Source: Vreelandella salicampi (lineage in GTDB: Bacteria > Pseudomonadota > Gammaproteobacteria > Pseudomonadales > Halomonadaceae). From it: a DNA stretch of 64,000 nt. The stretch covers positions 1 to 64,000 of the forward strand of contig NZ_JACCDF010000012.1 in NCBI RefSeq assembly GCF_013415105.1, given 5' to 3'. A program made the translations under genes and the position numbers. Positions 46,621 to 54,394 of this stretch are shown in pieces. Position 1 is the stretch's first letter. The number at the start of each line of letters is the position of its first letter. Below the pieces are notes generated by a model that worked only from the letters and a program-made list of their open reading frames with translations, was not told the DNA's origin and made no database searches.

Positions 46621-48876
46621 ATGAGCGTAAGACGTTTCGTGGGCGCCAATAGCCGCGATGTAATGCGCCAAGTGCGCGAGTCGCTAGGCGACGACGCACT
46701 GATTGTCGCTAATCGCCGCACCGAGGGTGGGGTAGAAATTCTCGCCATGGCGGATTCGGCGGTGGATCACTTCGAGCCCACGCCGGAAGAGCCACCGGCG
46801 ACGTCGTCTGCTAGTAGCGCGCCCGCGCCTGCTACCCCCGAGCCGTCCGCGAATGTGGCATCGCCCGCGCCTCAGTCGTCGTCTTCCGCCGCACCCACCG
46901 CACCCGACCCGCTGCAGGCGATGAGCGAGCGCTTGCTCAAAGAAATGCAGGATATGCGCGCACTGCTCGCCAGCAGCGGTCAGCCGGCGGCCCATGCGCC
47001 GCCCAAAGGTTGGGCGCAGCGCCTGCACCAGCTGCTGTTTGAAGTGGGCTTTAGCGTTGAGATTGCCAACGAAGTACTGCCGGGGATGCCGCCGGATTTT
47101 GCCGCGTTGCCTGAAGATAGTGAACGACCGCTTACCTGGCTGCGCGAGCAGTTGACCGAACGGCTTTCGGTGCTCAACGCGGAAAACGCCTTTTTTGATG
47201 AAACCGGCATCGTGGCGCTGGTGGGGCCCACCGGAGTGGGCAAAACCACCACCACGGCCAAGCTCGCCGCGCGCTTTGTGATGCGCCACGGCACGCGTCC
47301 GGTCGCGCTGGTCACCACGGATAGCTTTCGTATCGGCGCCCATGAGCAGCTGCGTATCTACGCCCGCTTGCTGGATATCCCCATGTACGCGCTGGACGCC
47401 GAGCAGCCTATCGACTCGCTGTTGGGCCGCCTTCAAGGCAAGCAGTGGGTGATTATCGACACCGTGGGCATGAGCCAGCGCGATCAACGCGTGATTGAGC
47501 AAATTGCCCACCTGCAAGGCGGGCGCTCGCGGGTACGTTTGGCCCTGCTGCTTAATGCCGCGAGCCAACCCGAAACCCTAGAAGAAGTGGTGCTGCGCTA
47601 TCGCCAGGCCGCCCGCGCCGCTGGGGCAGAGCTTGATGACTGCATTATCACCAAGCAGGACGAGGCGGGCCGTTTGGCGCCGGTGCTGGATATTATTATG
47701 CGCCACGGCATGCGCGTGCTGTTTGGCTCTCACGGCCAGCAGGTGCCGGAAGACATGAGCGTCGCCGATGCCGATGGGCTCATTGAGCAAGCGCTGAAAA
47801 CGCGTACGCCGCGCTCCCCGCATGCCGTTGATACGCCGAGCGAATCTTCTCTGGCGCTGCCACGCTGGTCGCGGGATGTACTGGGCCAAGGGAGGCGGCT
47901 GTCATCGCTTTTGAGCCGCCTGCGTCATCGCATCGGCGGCTTTGCTCATTTGGAAGCGAGTTGGGATTTGGCCGCACTGCCGGCGACCGTGCAAGATCAG
48001 CGTATCAATCAGCTGCTCGCGGATTACCCGCCTGCCGGCGCCACGCTGGGGATGCAGTGGTCACCGCGGCGCAACGAACGCAATTGCGATTGGGCGATGC
48101 CCGATATCGGCCTCGACCCGGATGGTGCGTGGCTGGCGCTGGCGTGGTTACAGCACCGTCAACCGGCCGGTTGGCAGCCGCGGCTGGCGGCAGTCACGGC
48201 GCAAAGTGGCGTCGCAGTTCATTTGCTGCCGCTGCTGCCCGATGCCGCTACGCGCGAATGGCTCGATACCGAGCGCCTTACCTGGGTTAGCCAAGTGCGC
48301 GCCTCGCAGCGAGTGGTTTACCAAGGCGAGCGCACCAACTTGAAGTCACTATTTGCTGAAAGCACGTTAACCCACAGCGTGGATGTGCGCTTTCGCGGTC
48401 AGCCGCTGGAGCTGTGGGATGTTTATACCGAAGTGGAGAGCGACGACGGCCAGGCGCTTCTCGCCTGGTACGGGGGAGTTCGCGACCCCGAAAACGCCAA
48501 AACCGTGGTGCGCCGCTACTGGCTGACGCCGCAGCACTTAGGCGCCGATGCGCTTTCGCTGTTGGTCACCCAGCTTCAAGGCGAGGGGCTGGCGCCGTTG
48601 ACTCGCCGCGCCTGGCAGCAGCTCAAGCAGGATGACGGTGGCGAAGTCAGCGCCGAAGTACGTTTGTTGATGGCGAGCGGCTGCGCGTCGGTGGCAAGCC
48701 ATCTGGATGTGGCCACCGACGAAGCGGCGGCCACGCTACGTAGCGATTTGCTTGGTTTACTCGGCGGTCGGCGGCGGCGGCGCGATACGGCGCTGTTGGA
48801 CGCACTACTTTATGCGCTGATGGCTCGAGATGCGATTCGCCAGCTGGGGAGCGTTAACCGGGAGGGTGTCGTGTGA
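46621..48876 (+). CDS. flhF: FlhF, SRP-type GTPase, with long C-terminal extension
   Basis: Residues 1-400 are FlhF: SVRRFVGANSRDVMRQVRES, a Pro/Ala/Ser linker, an N domain and a G domain with G1 GPTGVGKT (202-209), DSFRIGAHEQLRIYARLLDI, G3 DTVGMSQRD (from 280) and G4 TKQDEAGR (344-351). FlhF helps place and number flagella. The protein then continues to 751 residues, about 300 more than typical. The extension (about 400-751) includes MQWSPRRNERNCDWAMPDIG and LELWDVYTEVESDDGQALLA, matches nothing I know, and shares base composition with the rest. No frameshift is seen. Confidence 0.93.
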   Translation: MSVRRFVGANSRDVMRQVRESLGDDALIVANRRTEGGVEILAMADSAVDHFEPTPEEPPATSSASSAPAPATPEPSANVASPAPQSSSSAAPTAPDPLQAMSERLLKEMQDMRALLASSGQPAAHAPPKGWAQRLHQLLFEVGFSVEIANEVLPGMPPDFAALPEDSERPLTWLREQLTERLSVLNAENAFFDETGIVALVGPTGVGKTTTTAKLAARFVMRHGTRPVALVTTDSFRIGAHEQLRIYARLLDIPMYALDAEQPIDSLLGRLQGKQWVIIDTVGMSQRDQRVIEQIAHLQGGRSRVRLALLLNAASQPETLEEVVLRYRQAARAAGAELDDCIITKQDEAGRLAPVLDIIMRHGMRVLFGSHGQQVPEDMSVADADGLIEQALKTRTPRSPHAVDTPSESSLALPRWSRDVLGQGRRLSSLLSRLRHRIGGFAHLEASWDLAALPATVQDQRINQLLADYPPAGATLGMQWSPRRNERNCDWAMPDIGLDPDGAWLALAWLQHRQPAGWQPRLAAVTAQSGVAVHLLPLLPDAATREWLDTERLTWVSQVRASQRVVYQGERTNLKSLFAESTLTHSVDVRFRGQPLELWDVYTEVESDDGQALLAWYGGVRDPENAKTVVRRYWLTPQHLGADALSLLVTQLQGEGLAPLTRRAWQQLKQDDGGEVSAEVRLLMASGCASVASHLDVATDEAAATLRSDLLGLLGGRRRRRDTALLDALLYALMARDAIRQLGSVNREGVV

Positions 48877-49547
48877 CAGGCTCGCAAGATCAAGCGTCAG
48901 GGCTGCGTAAATGGGCCAACCTGCAGCGTCAACAGCAGTCGGATGCGACTGGTGATGTGGTAGACGACCCACAGTCGCCCGAAGAGGAAGCGGTAGACAG
49001 CTCGGTCGAAAATGCCGAGATGCTGGCCGAAACCGAAACCGAAACCGAAACCGAAACCGAAACCGAAACCGAAACCGAGCCGCGCAAGGAAAGCGCGCCG
49101 GACGAGCAAGCCCCGACGGCGGCGGCCGCCGCAGAGCCGGAGACGGTAGCACCGCCAAAGCCAAAAACCGTGTTGTTGGTCGTGGGCTTACCCTCGCCAA
49201 GCACATTACAGGCCAATCGCGTTAAGGCGCGGTTAGGCCAGTGGTCAGCGCTGGGGCGGCAGTGGGCCGGTGACCCTGATGACTGGGACGTGCGCGTGGT
49301 GATGCCCGATGACCCCGCGCTGCACCACTTGGCGCGTGAACATTCGCGCTGGGCGCTTTGGGTGAGCAGCCATGCCGATACCTTCGCCGATACCTACCGC
49401 ACGCTGCGTCAGCTGCGTAATGCGGGTGGCCCCAGGCGGCTACTGGCGCTGCACGAGCCCCACTTGCCGCGTGCCGGGCTTTTGGATAATTTGCACGCGG
49501 CCGCACAGGCTTATTTAGGCGTTGAACTGCTAATTTTGGCCCAATAG
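48873..49547 (+). CDS. unrecognised protein in the flhG position, with (ET)8 repeat
   Basis: The 224-residue protein overlaps flhF by four bases (GTGA). Residues 1-95 are polar and acidic, with eight Glu-Thr pairs (residues 53-68) coded by a GAAACC tandem repeat. Residues 98-224 form a compact domain beginning KTVLLVVGLPSPSTLQANRV. Its end (SSHADTFADTYRTLRQLRN, then AAAQAYLGVELLILA) faintly recalls the last part of FlhG/FleN (xxPEPTxxxDAYxxxK and YLGVxL). There is no Walker A KGGVGK and no ATPase core. FlhG normally follows flhF, so a degenerate FlhG is possible, but this is a guess. Confidence 0.6.
   Translation: MTGSQDQASGLRKWANLQRQQQSDATGDVVDDPQSPEEEAVDSSVENAEMLAETETETETETETETETEPRKESAPDEQAPTAAAAAEPETVAPPKPKTVLLVVGLPSPSTLQANRVKARLGQWSALGRQWAGDPDDWDVRVVMPDDPALHHLAREHSRWALWVSSHADTFADTYRTLRQLRNAGGPRRLLALHEPHLPRAGLLDNLHAAAQAYLGVELLILAQ
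49029..49076 (+). repeat. GAAACC x8 tandem repeat
   Basis: Eight perfect copies of the hexamer GAAACC inside the coding region, each coding Glu-Thr. Being a multiple of three, slippage would change protein length without breaking the frame. Confidence 0.97.
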
Positions 49548-49600
49548 GCGCCATTTGGCGTAAGCTTAAGTGATGAGAATAACGCAGCGAGGCAAATGCC

Positions 49601-50017
49601 ATGCAACGACACAATGATAGGCAGCGTTGGGCAAGTGCCTTCGCCTTGTTCGCTGCGCTGTTAACGGGCGCGGCCCAGGCCGCGCCAGGTAGCTGGGTGG
49701 CGCAGGTGCCGGGTATGATGGTAGCGATGAGCGACCGCCAAAGCGCCTCGCAACACGCAGCGCCTCCTCCGGATGCTCCTGTTCAGGGCGGGGCGATAAA
49801 TCGCATTCAGTGGCGTTTCCAACACCCGCCAGGGCAGACGGTCAACGCTTGGCTGTGTCAATCTGAGCGCTGTACAGCGTTAACGGGAATGCGCGGGAGC
49901 ACTCGGGCTTTTGCTGGTGAACCCGCCTCGGTACCGCTGCATTTTCGTTTTACCTTGCCGGCAGGGAAGCCGCCGGTGCGGGTGCGGGGCATGCAAGTTA
50001 TCGTCAATTACCAGTGA
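49601..50017 (+). CDS. flhE: FlhE, periplasmic flagellar protein
   Basis: The 138-residue protein has a Sec signal peptide (FALFAALLTGAAQA, cleavage before APGSW). The mature part has the FlhE pattern: GSWVAQVPGMMVAMSDR, INRIQWRFQHPPGQTVNAWL, two Cys (LCQSERC), LHFRFTLP and the C-terminal VRGMQVIVNYQ. FlhE is known from enterics, where it limits proton leak through the export gate. It lies between the flhF unit and fliA rather than right after flhA. Confidence 0.85.
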   Translation: MQRHNDRQRWASAFALFAALLTGAAQAAPGSWVAQVPGMMVAMSDRQSASQHAAPPPDAPVQGGAINRIQWRFQHPPGQTVNAWLCQSERCTALTGMRGSTRAFAGEPASVPLHFRFTLPAGKPPVRVRGMQVIVNYQ

Positions 50018-50041
50018 AGGTAGTCAGCCGCGAGGCAAACG

Positions 50042-50746
50042 ATGTACACAGCACAGGGTAGATTTGAACAGCAAGATCAATTGACCCAATACATGCCATT
50101 GGTGCGACGCCAGGCGTTATCGTTGCAGGTGCGGCTGCCGGCAAGTATAGAACTTGATGACTTGATTCAAGCGGGCACGGTCGGGCTTTTAGAAGCACTA
50201 AGCCGTTTTGACGCCAGCCAAGGGGCTACCTTTGCCACTTTCGCCAGCCAGCGTATCCGCGGGGCGATGGTCGATGAGTTGCGTACCCGTGACTGGTTGC
50301 CGCGCAGCGTGCGTCGCTCCGCGCGGGCGGTGGATGGAGCCGTGCGCGAGTTGGAACAGCGCCTTGGGCGCGCGCCGGAAGAGCACGAGATCGCCGCTGA
50401 GATGGAGATACCGCTAGGCGAGTATCAGCAGCTCCTTCACGACACCAATAGCGGCCAGCTGCTGCCGTTTGAGGCGCTGGTGGAAGAGAGTGGCGAGCCC
50501 GCCGCCGGGCAAGGGGCGCAGAGTCAGCCGTTTGAGCAGCTGCTTGATAGCCAGCAGCGCGAACGTCTCGTAGCGGCTATCGACATGTTGCCCGAGCGGG
50601 AAAAGCTCTTAATGGCGCTCTACTACCAAGAAGAGCTGAATTTAAAAGAGGTCGGTGCGGTGCTCGGCGTGACCGAATCGCGCGTATCGCAGCTGCACAG
50701 TCAGGCGGTTAGCCGTCTGCGTGCGAAACTACACGACTCCGCCTAA
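50042..50746 (+). CDS. fliA: FliA, flagellar sigma-28 factor
   Basis: The 234-residue sigma factor has region 2 (YMPLVRRQALSLQVRLPASI, ELDDLIQAGTVGLLEALSRF, TFATFASQRIRGAMVDELR), region 3 (LGRAPEEHEIAAEMEIPLGE) and region 4 with the HTH (LNLKEVGAVLGVTESRVSQL). It directs the late promoters listed at 1782, 10239, 26146, 28255, 31819 and possibly 37664, and is held by FlgM (1465). It is followed by a terminator. Confidence 0.98.
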   Translation: MYTAQGRFEQQDQLTQYMPLVRRQALSLQVRLPASIELDDLIQAGTVGLLEALSRFDASQGATFATFASQRIRGAMVDELRTRDWLPRSVRRSARAVDGAVRELEQRLGRAPEEHEIAAEMEIPLGEYQQLLHDTNSGQLLPFEALVEESGEPAAGQGAQSQPFEQLLDSQQRERLVAAIDMLPEREKLLMALYYQEELNLKEVGAVLGVTESRVSQLHSQAVSRLRAKLHDSA

Positions 50747-50767
50747 GCGGAGCCGGTAATAACCCTC

Positions 50768-50793
50768 GCCGTGCCGAGGGCACGGCAATTTTT
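50768..50793 (+). terminator. intrinsic terminator after fliA
   Basis: GCCGTGCC, the loop GAG and GGCACGGC are followed by AATTTTT. It separates fliA from the second stator pair, which starts 30 bp later. Confidence 0.85.
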
Positions 50794-50822
50794 GACGTTA
50801 AGTGACCGGCAAGGAGCCGTTG

Positions 50823-51623
50823 ATGAACCCTTCAACGCTAATCGGTATGTTTGCCAGCCTTGTGCTGCTGGTGAGCGTACTTTTTTTTACCGCAGAGTCG
50901 CCCGAAAGCTTTCTCAATTTGCCGGGGCTGGCGATTGTGATTACCGGCACACTCGCCGCGACGTTTATCAGTTACCCCCTACGCGAAGTGCTGCGCGTGG
51001 TGCGTTTGGTGGGGGTGGTGTTCCGGCGTGAGAATACCTACGTGCGCGACGACATTAAAGAGCTCGTGGATATGTCGCGGCTGTGGTTCAAAGGCGACGT
51101 TCGCGCGGTCGAAGAGGCGCTGGAATACACCCGCAACCCCTTTTTGCGCTCGGGGATTCAGCTCGTCATTGCCAACACCAAAGAAGACGAGATTTTCGAT
51201 ATGCTGCGCTGGCGGATCGCGCGGCTTAAGGCACGCGAACACGCCGAGGCGCAAATTTTTCGCACCATGGCTACCTACGCGCCTGCGTTTGGGATGATCG
51301 GCACCTTGGTGGGGCTGGTGAATATGCTGGAAGTTATGGACGCCGGCGATTTAGAAATTATTGGTCCGCGGATGGCCGTGGCCCTTTTGACCACCTTTTA
51401 CGGCATTTTGTTATCCAACCTGATCTTTAAGCCCATCGCGGTTAAGCTTGAACGCCGCACGGAAGAGCGCTTGATCACCATGAACATGGTGCTGGAAGGG
51501 ATCTCGTTGATTACCAAACGCCGGCTGCCCTCGTTTATCGAGGAGACGCTTAACTCGTTTATCGAGAACTATCACGATGAAATTCGCGATCCTAACGTGA
51601 AAACGCGTAAGAATAAGGGGTAG
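50823..51623 (+). CDS. second MotA/PomA-family stator subunit
   Basis: The 266-residue four-helix stator protein is only distantly like MotA at 31964 (NPSTLIGMFASLVLLVSVLF, LPGLAIVITGTLAATFISYP, YAPAFGMIGTLVGLVNMLEV). It resembles MotC/PomA-type subunits, which lack the long MotA loop. The start is ATG 50823, with AAGGAG seven bases upstream. The partner MotB-like gene follows after 5 bp. Ion type cannot be fixed from sequence alone. Confidence 0.9.
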   Translation: MNPSTLIGMFASLVLLVSVLFFTAESPESFLNLPGLAIVITGTLAATFISYPLREVLRVVRLVGVVFRRENTYVRDDIKELVDMSRLWFKGDVRAVEEALEYTRNPFLRSGIQLVIANTKEDEIFDMLRWRIARLKAREHAEAQIFRTMATYAPAFGMIGTLVGLVNMLEVMDAGDLEIIGPRMAVALLTTFYGILLSNLIFKPIAVKLERRTEERLITMNMVLEGISLITKRRLPSFIEETLNSFIENYHDEIRDPNVKTRKNKG

Positions 51624-51628
51624 CGGCC

Positions 51629-52300
51629 ATGCTGGACCGCGATACGCGTCAAACGTTAGAGCCGGCGCCATCAGGTGAGGGCGACGATGAGAGCTGGCTG
51701 ACCAGCTACCTTGACGTGTTAACATTGTTGATCACGCTGTTTGTGCTGTTGCTCGCGCTAACGCCCCCCGGAGGCGGCGAAGCAAGCGACAGTGAACGCA
51801 TGCGTCCGCCGAGTGCGGTACCGTCGATGTCGCTTGCTACCATGGCCACCGGGATACAGCCCCGCCACGAAGGCTTGCAACCGCAGTTTTCCGGCCTGAC
51901 GATGCCGGGCGTTAAGGTGGAGCAGGGGCGTGAGGGCATCACCTTGCGTATTGATGACAGCCTGTTGTTTTCCAGCGGTGAAGCGCAGCTGACGGCGCAG
52001 GGTCGTGGCGTGATTGGCAGCCTGGTCGACGTGTTAGAATCCTTTGATGGGCAAATTTCAATTGAAGGCCACACCGATAGCATTCCTATCTCGACCGTAC
52101 GTTTCCCTTCTAATTGGGAGCTTTCTGCGGCGCGGGCGATTGCCGTACTGCGCTATTTGAAGGGTGAAGGGATTAACGTTTCTCGTATGCGGGCCGTTGG
52201 CTACGCTGACACCCAGCCCATGGAAAGCAACGACACGTCGGAAGGCCGTGCGGCCAATCGGCGCGTTGAGCTACTGTTACGCCAACCGGTGGGTGGGTAA
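51629..52300 (+). CDS. second MotB/PomB-family stator subunit
   Basis: The 223-residue protein is shorter than MotB. Its single membrane helix, WLTSYLDVLTLLITLFVLLL, carries the channel Asp D29, preceded by Leu where most family members have Ala. The OmpA-like domain is complete (SIEGHTDSIPISTVRFPSNW, ELSAARAIAVLRYL, NRRVELLLRQ). It forms a stator with the preceding gene, separate from MotAB. Sodium use would suit a halophile but is not shown by the sequence. Confidence 0.9.
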   Translation: MLDRDTRQTLEPAPSGEGDDESWLTSYLDVLTLLITLFVLLLALTPPGGGEASDSERMRPPSAVPSMSLATMATGIQPRHEGLQPQFSGLTMPGVKVEQGREGITLRIDDSLLFSSGEAQLTAQGRGVIGSLVDVLESFDGQISIEGHTDSIPISTVRFPSNWELSAARAIAVLRYLKGEGINVSRMRAVGYADTQPMESNDTSEGRAANRRVELLLRQPVGG

Positions 52301-52321
52301 ACTGTTTCCGAGGCAACGCTC

Positions 52322-54394
52322 GTGACGCCATTGTTTGCAAACAAACCGACGGCTAAGAAATCCTCTGCACGCGCTTTAGCCGCCCACATTCAGCCTTTTG
52401 GCGCGGTGGCGGCGGTGGATAGCGCGTGTCGCCGCGTGCATTCGGTAAGCGCGAACCTTGGCGCGCTACTCGATATCTCCTTGCCGGAGCCAGATAAGCT
52501 GTCTCTTTCGTGCCTTTTAGGTAAGCGGTTGAGCCAGCGTTTGCGCCGTGCCATGCAAGGGCGCGAGAACCTACCGGCACCGCTCACCTTTGTGCGCCAA
52601 ACGCACGGGCGCAACGAACGCTACCAGATTCATGCACTGCGCAGCGGTTCGCAGGTGTTGGTCGAAATCGAGCCACTGCAGGCGTTGGGTAAATGGCGCT
52701 TGCTTGGGGCCGTGAACGAACGATTAATGAAGCTCGCCGATGCCACCCACCAGGAAGAGCTACTCGACAACTTGGTGGGGTCGATCCAAGAATTAACCGG
52801 CTATGACCGGGTAGTGGTGTGTCATTTCGATAGCGATTGGCACGGACTTATTCTTGCCGAGGCACTGGGTGGGCGTCTGCCCACGATCTTGGGGCAGCGC
52901 TTTCCAGCCAGCGAATTTCCCGTCGCGTTGCGCCATGCCTACGAGCGCAATCCCATCCGCTACATTCAAGATCTTGAGGCGCCTTCCGTGGGTTTTTTAC
53001 CCAAGTCGGCGGCACCCTCACTGGAAGATAGTCTATTGCGCGCCCCAGCGCCGGATCGCGTGCGCTACTTACAGAATCTTAATGTACACGGCTCGTTAAG
53101 CCTTGCCATGCAAGGCGATGCGGGGCTTTGGGGTATGGTCGTTTGCCATGCGGCGACGCCGTACCCCACGCCGCCGCCGGTGCGCGATGCCGTGCGGGCG
53201 TTGGTGCAGATGGCCACGCAGCGTCTACTATTGCTGCGTGCGCGGCAAGAGGCGCGCTACTTACAGCGCGTGCAAGATAGCCTGGTACTCTCCAGCACCG
53301 ACCGTAAGGAGCCGCAAAGCCCAGAACAGCTGTTGAGCGCGCAGGCCGAGATATGGATGGAGCTTTTTCGTGCTCACGGCGTGGCGCTCTGGATTGGCGG
53401 CAATAGCTACCTAGCAGGCAATAGCCCGGCGCCTACCGTGATCAACCAGCTCGTTAAACGGCTGACGCGCACCCATGACCATTCTGGCCCCTGGTGCAGC
53501 CGTGAGTTGGCGAAAAACCCGCTGACCAGTTCGCTGACGATGGACAAGCAGTGCGGTTTGCTGGCGGTTCCGTTGCCGTTTAGCCCGGATGAGCGCGGCT
53601 GGCTGTTGTTTTTTCGTCCCCAGCAGGTTGAAACGCTTTATTGGGCCATGCAGCCTTCGCCCAATCATCCTTCGCCAAACCAGCCGTCTGTGCTGACGTT
53701 GCCTTCGCCATCTACCGCCTGGTACGAAGAAGTGGTGGGCAAAAGCGAAGCTTGGCAGCGCGTTGAGCGCTTAGCCGCGGTGGATTTAGGCGAAGACCTG
53801 ACGCTGGCGATATCGGCGTATGAGATCAGCAAGCTTAATGGTTACTTAGAACAGGAGCGCAAAGCACTGGCAGAGGCCAATCAACGCCTGGAGCAATTGG
53901 CGCATTTTGACCCCTTAACGCAGGTGTGGAACCGTTACCGCATCGAGCAGGCCATCGACGCTGAGCTGGTGGCGGCTAAGCGCTATGGGGCACATTTTGG
54001 ACTGCTACTTTTTGATGTGGACCACTTTAAAGAGATCAATGACACCCATGGCCATGCCTTGGGTGATGACGTATTGGTTGCCTTGGCACGTATGGTAGAA
54101 GGGTCGCTACGCGGCTGCGACCACTTAGGCCGCTGGGGCGGAGAGGAATTTATCGTGCTCGCCAAGCATGCGGATCTGGAGGCATTAATCGGCCTGGCAG
54201 AGCGCTTACGCGAGCTGGTGACCATGCTCAGCGTTGACGGGCTGAGCAAACCGTTGACGGTGAGCATTGGCGTGGCCGCTTGGCAGCCGGATGATAGCTG
54301 CAAAAGTATGGTGGCACGGGCGGATGAGGCAATGTACCGAGCCAAGCACGGGGGGCGCAACCGGGTGGAAGTCGCAGCGAGGGAGGTGTTGTGA
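52322..54394 (+). CDS. phytochrome-like diguanylate cyclase lacking chromophore site
   Basis: The 690-residue protein has a PAS-GAF-PHY-like sensor and a C-terminal GGDEF domain. The PAS begins HIQPFGAVAAVD (phytochromes: IQPHG). The GAF has YDRVVVCHFDSDWHGLILAE and RFPASEFPVALRHAYERNP where phytochromes have PASDIP, and DRVRYLQNLNVHGSLSLAM without the bilin-contacting His. There is no Cys upstream of the PAS or at the plant/cyanobacterial GAF site. The GGDEF is active-type, GRWGGEEF, with an inhibitory RGCD five residues earlier. It likely makes c-di-GMP under an unknown signal. GTG start; GTGA overlap with the next gene. Confidence 0.88.
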   Translation: MTPLFANKPTAKKSSARALAAHIQPFGAVAAVDSACRRVHSVSANLGALLDISLPEPDKLSLSCLLGKRLSQRLRRAMQGRENLPAPLTFVRQTHGRNERYQIHALRSGSQVLVEIEPLQALGKWRLLGAVNERLMKLADATHQEELLDNLVGSIQELTGYDRVVVCHFDSDWHGLILAEALGGRLPTILGQRFPASEFPVALRHAYERNPIRYIQDLEAPSVGFLPKSAAPSLEDSLLRAPAPDRVRYLQNLNVHGSLSLAMQGDAGLWGMVVCHAATPYPTPPPVRDAVRALVQMATQRLLLLRARQEARYLQRVQDSLVLSSTDRKEPQSPEQLLSAQAEIWMELFRAHGVALWIGGNSYLAGNSPAPTVINQLVKRLTRTHDHSGPWCSRELAKNPLTSSLTMDKQCGLLAVPLPFSPDERGWLLFFRPQQVETLYWAMQPSPNHPSPNQPSVLTLPSPSTAWYEEVVGKSEAWQRVERLAAVDLGEDLTLAISAYEISKLNGYLEQERKALAEANQRLEQLAHFDPLTQVWNRYRIEQAIDAELVAAKRYGAHFGLLLFDVDHFKEINDTHGHALGDDVLVALARMVEGSLRGCDHLGRWGGEEFIVLAKHADLEALIGLAERLRELVTMLSVDGLSKPLTVSIGVAAWQPDDSCKSMVARADEAMYRAKHGGRNRVEVAAREVL

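Noticed and set aside
46684..47568. 294-residue antisense open frame opposite flhF, and similar long frames opposite nrdJ and flhA
   Set aside because: High GC content makes long antisense frames common. These show Arg/His-rich shadow composition, no ribosome sites and no domains, while the sense strand has clear conserved genes.
49029..49076. Tandem repeat considered as part of a CRISPR array
   Set aside because: The copies are contiguous 6-mers with no spacers, lie in frame inside a gene, and no cas genes are present.
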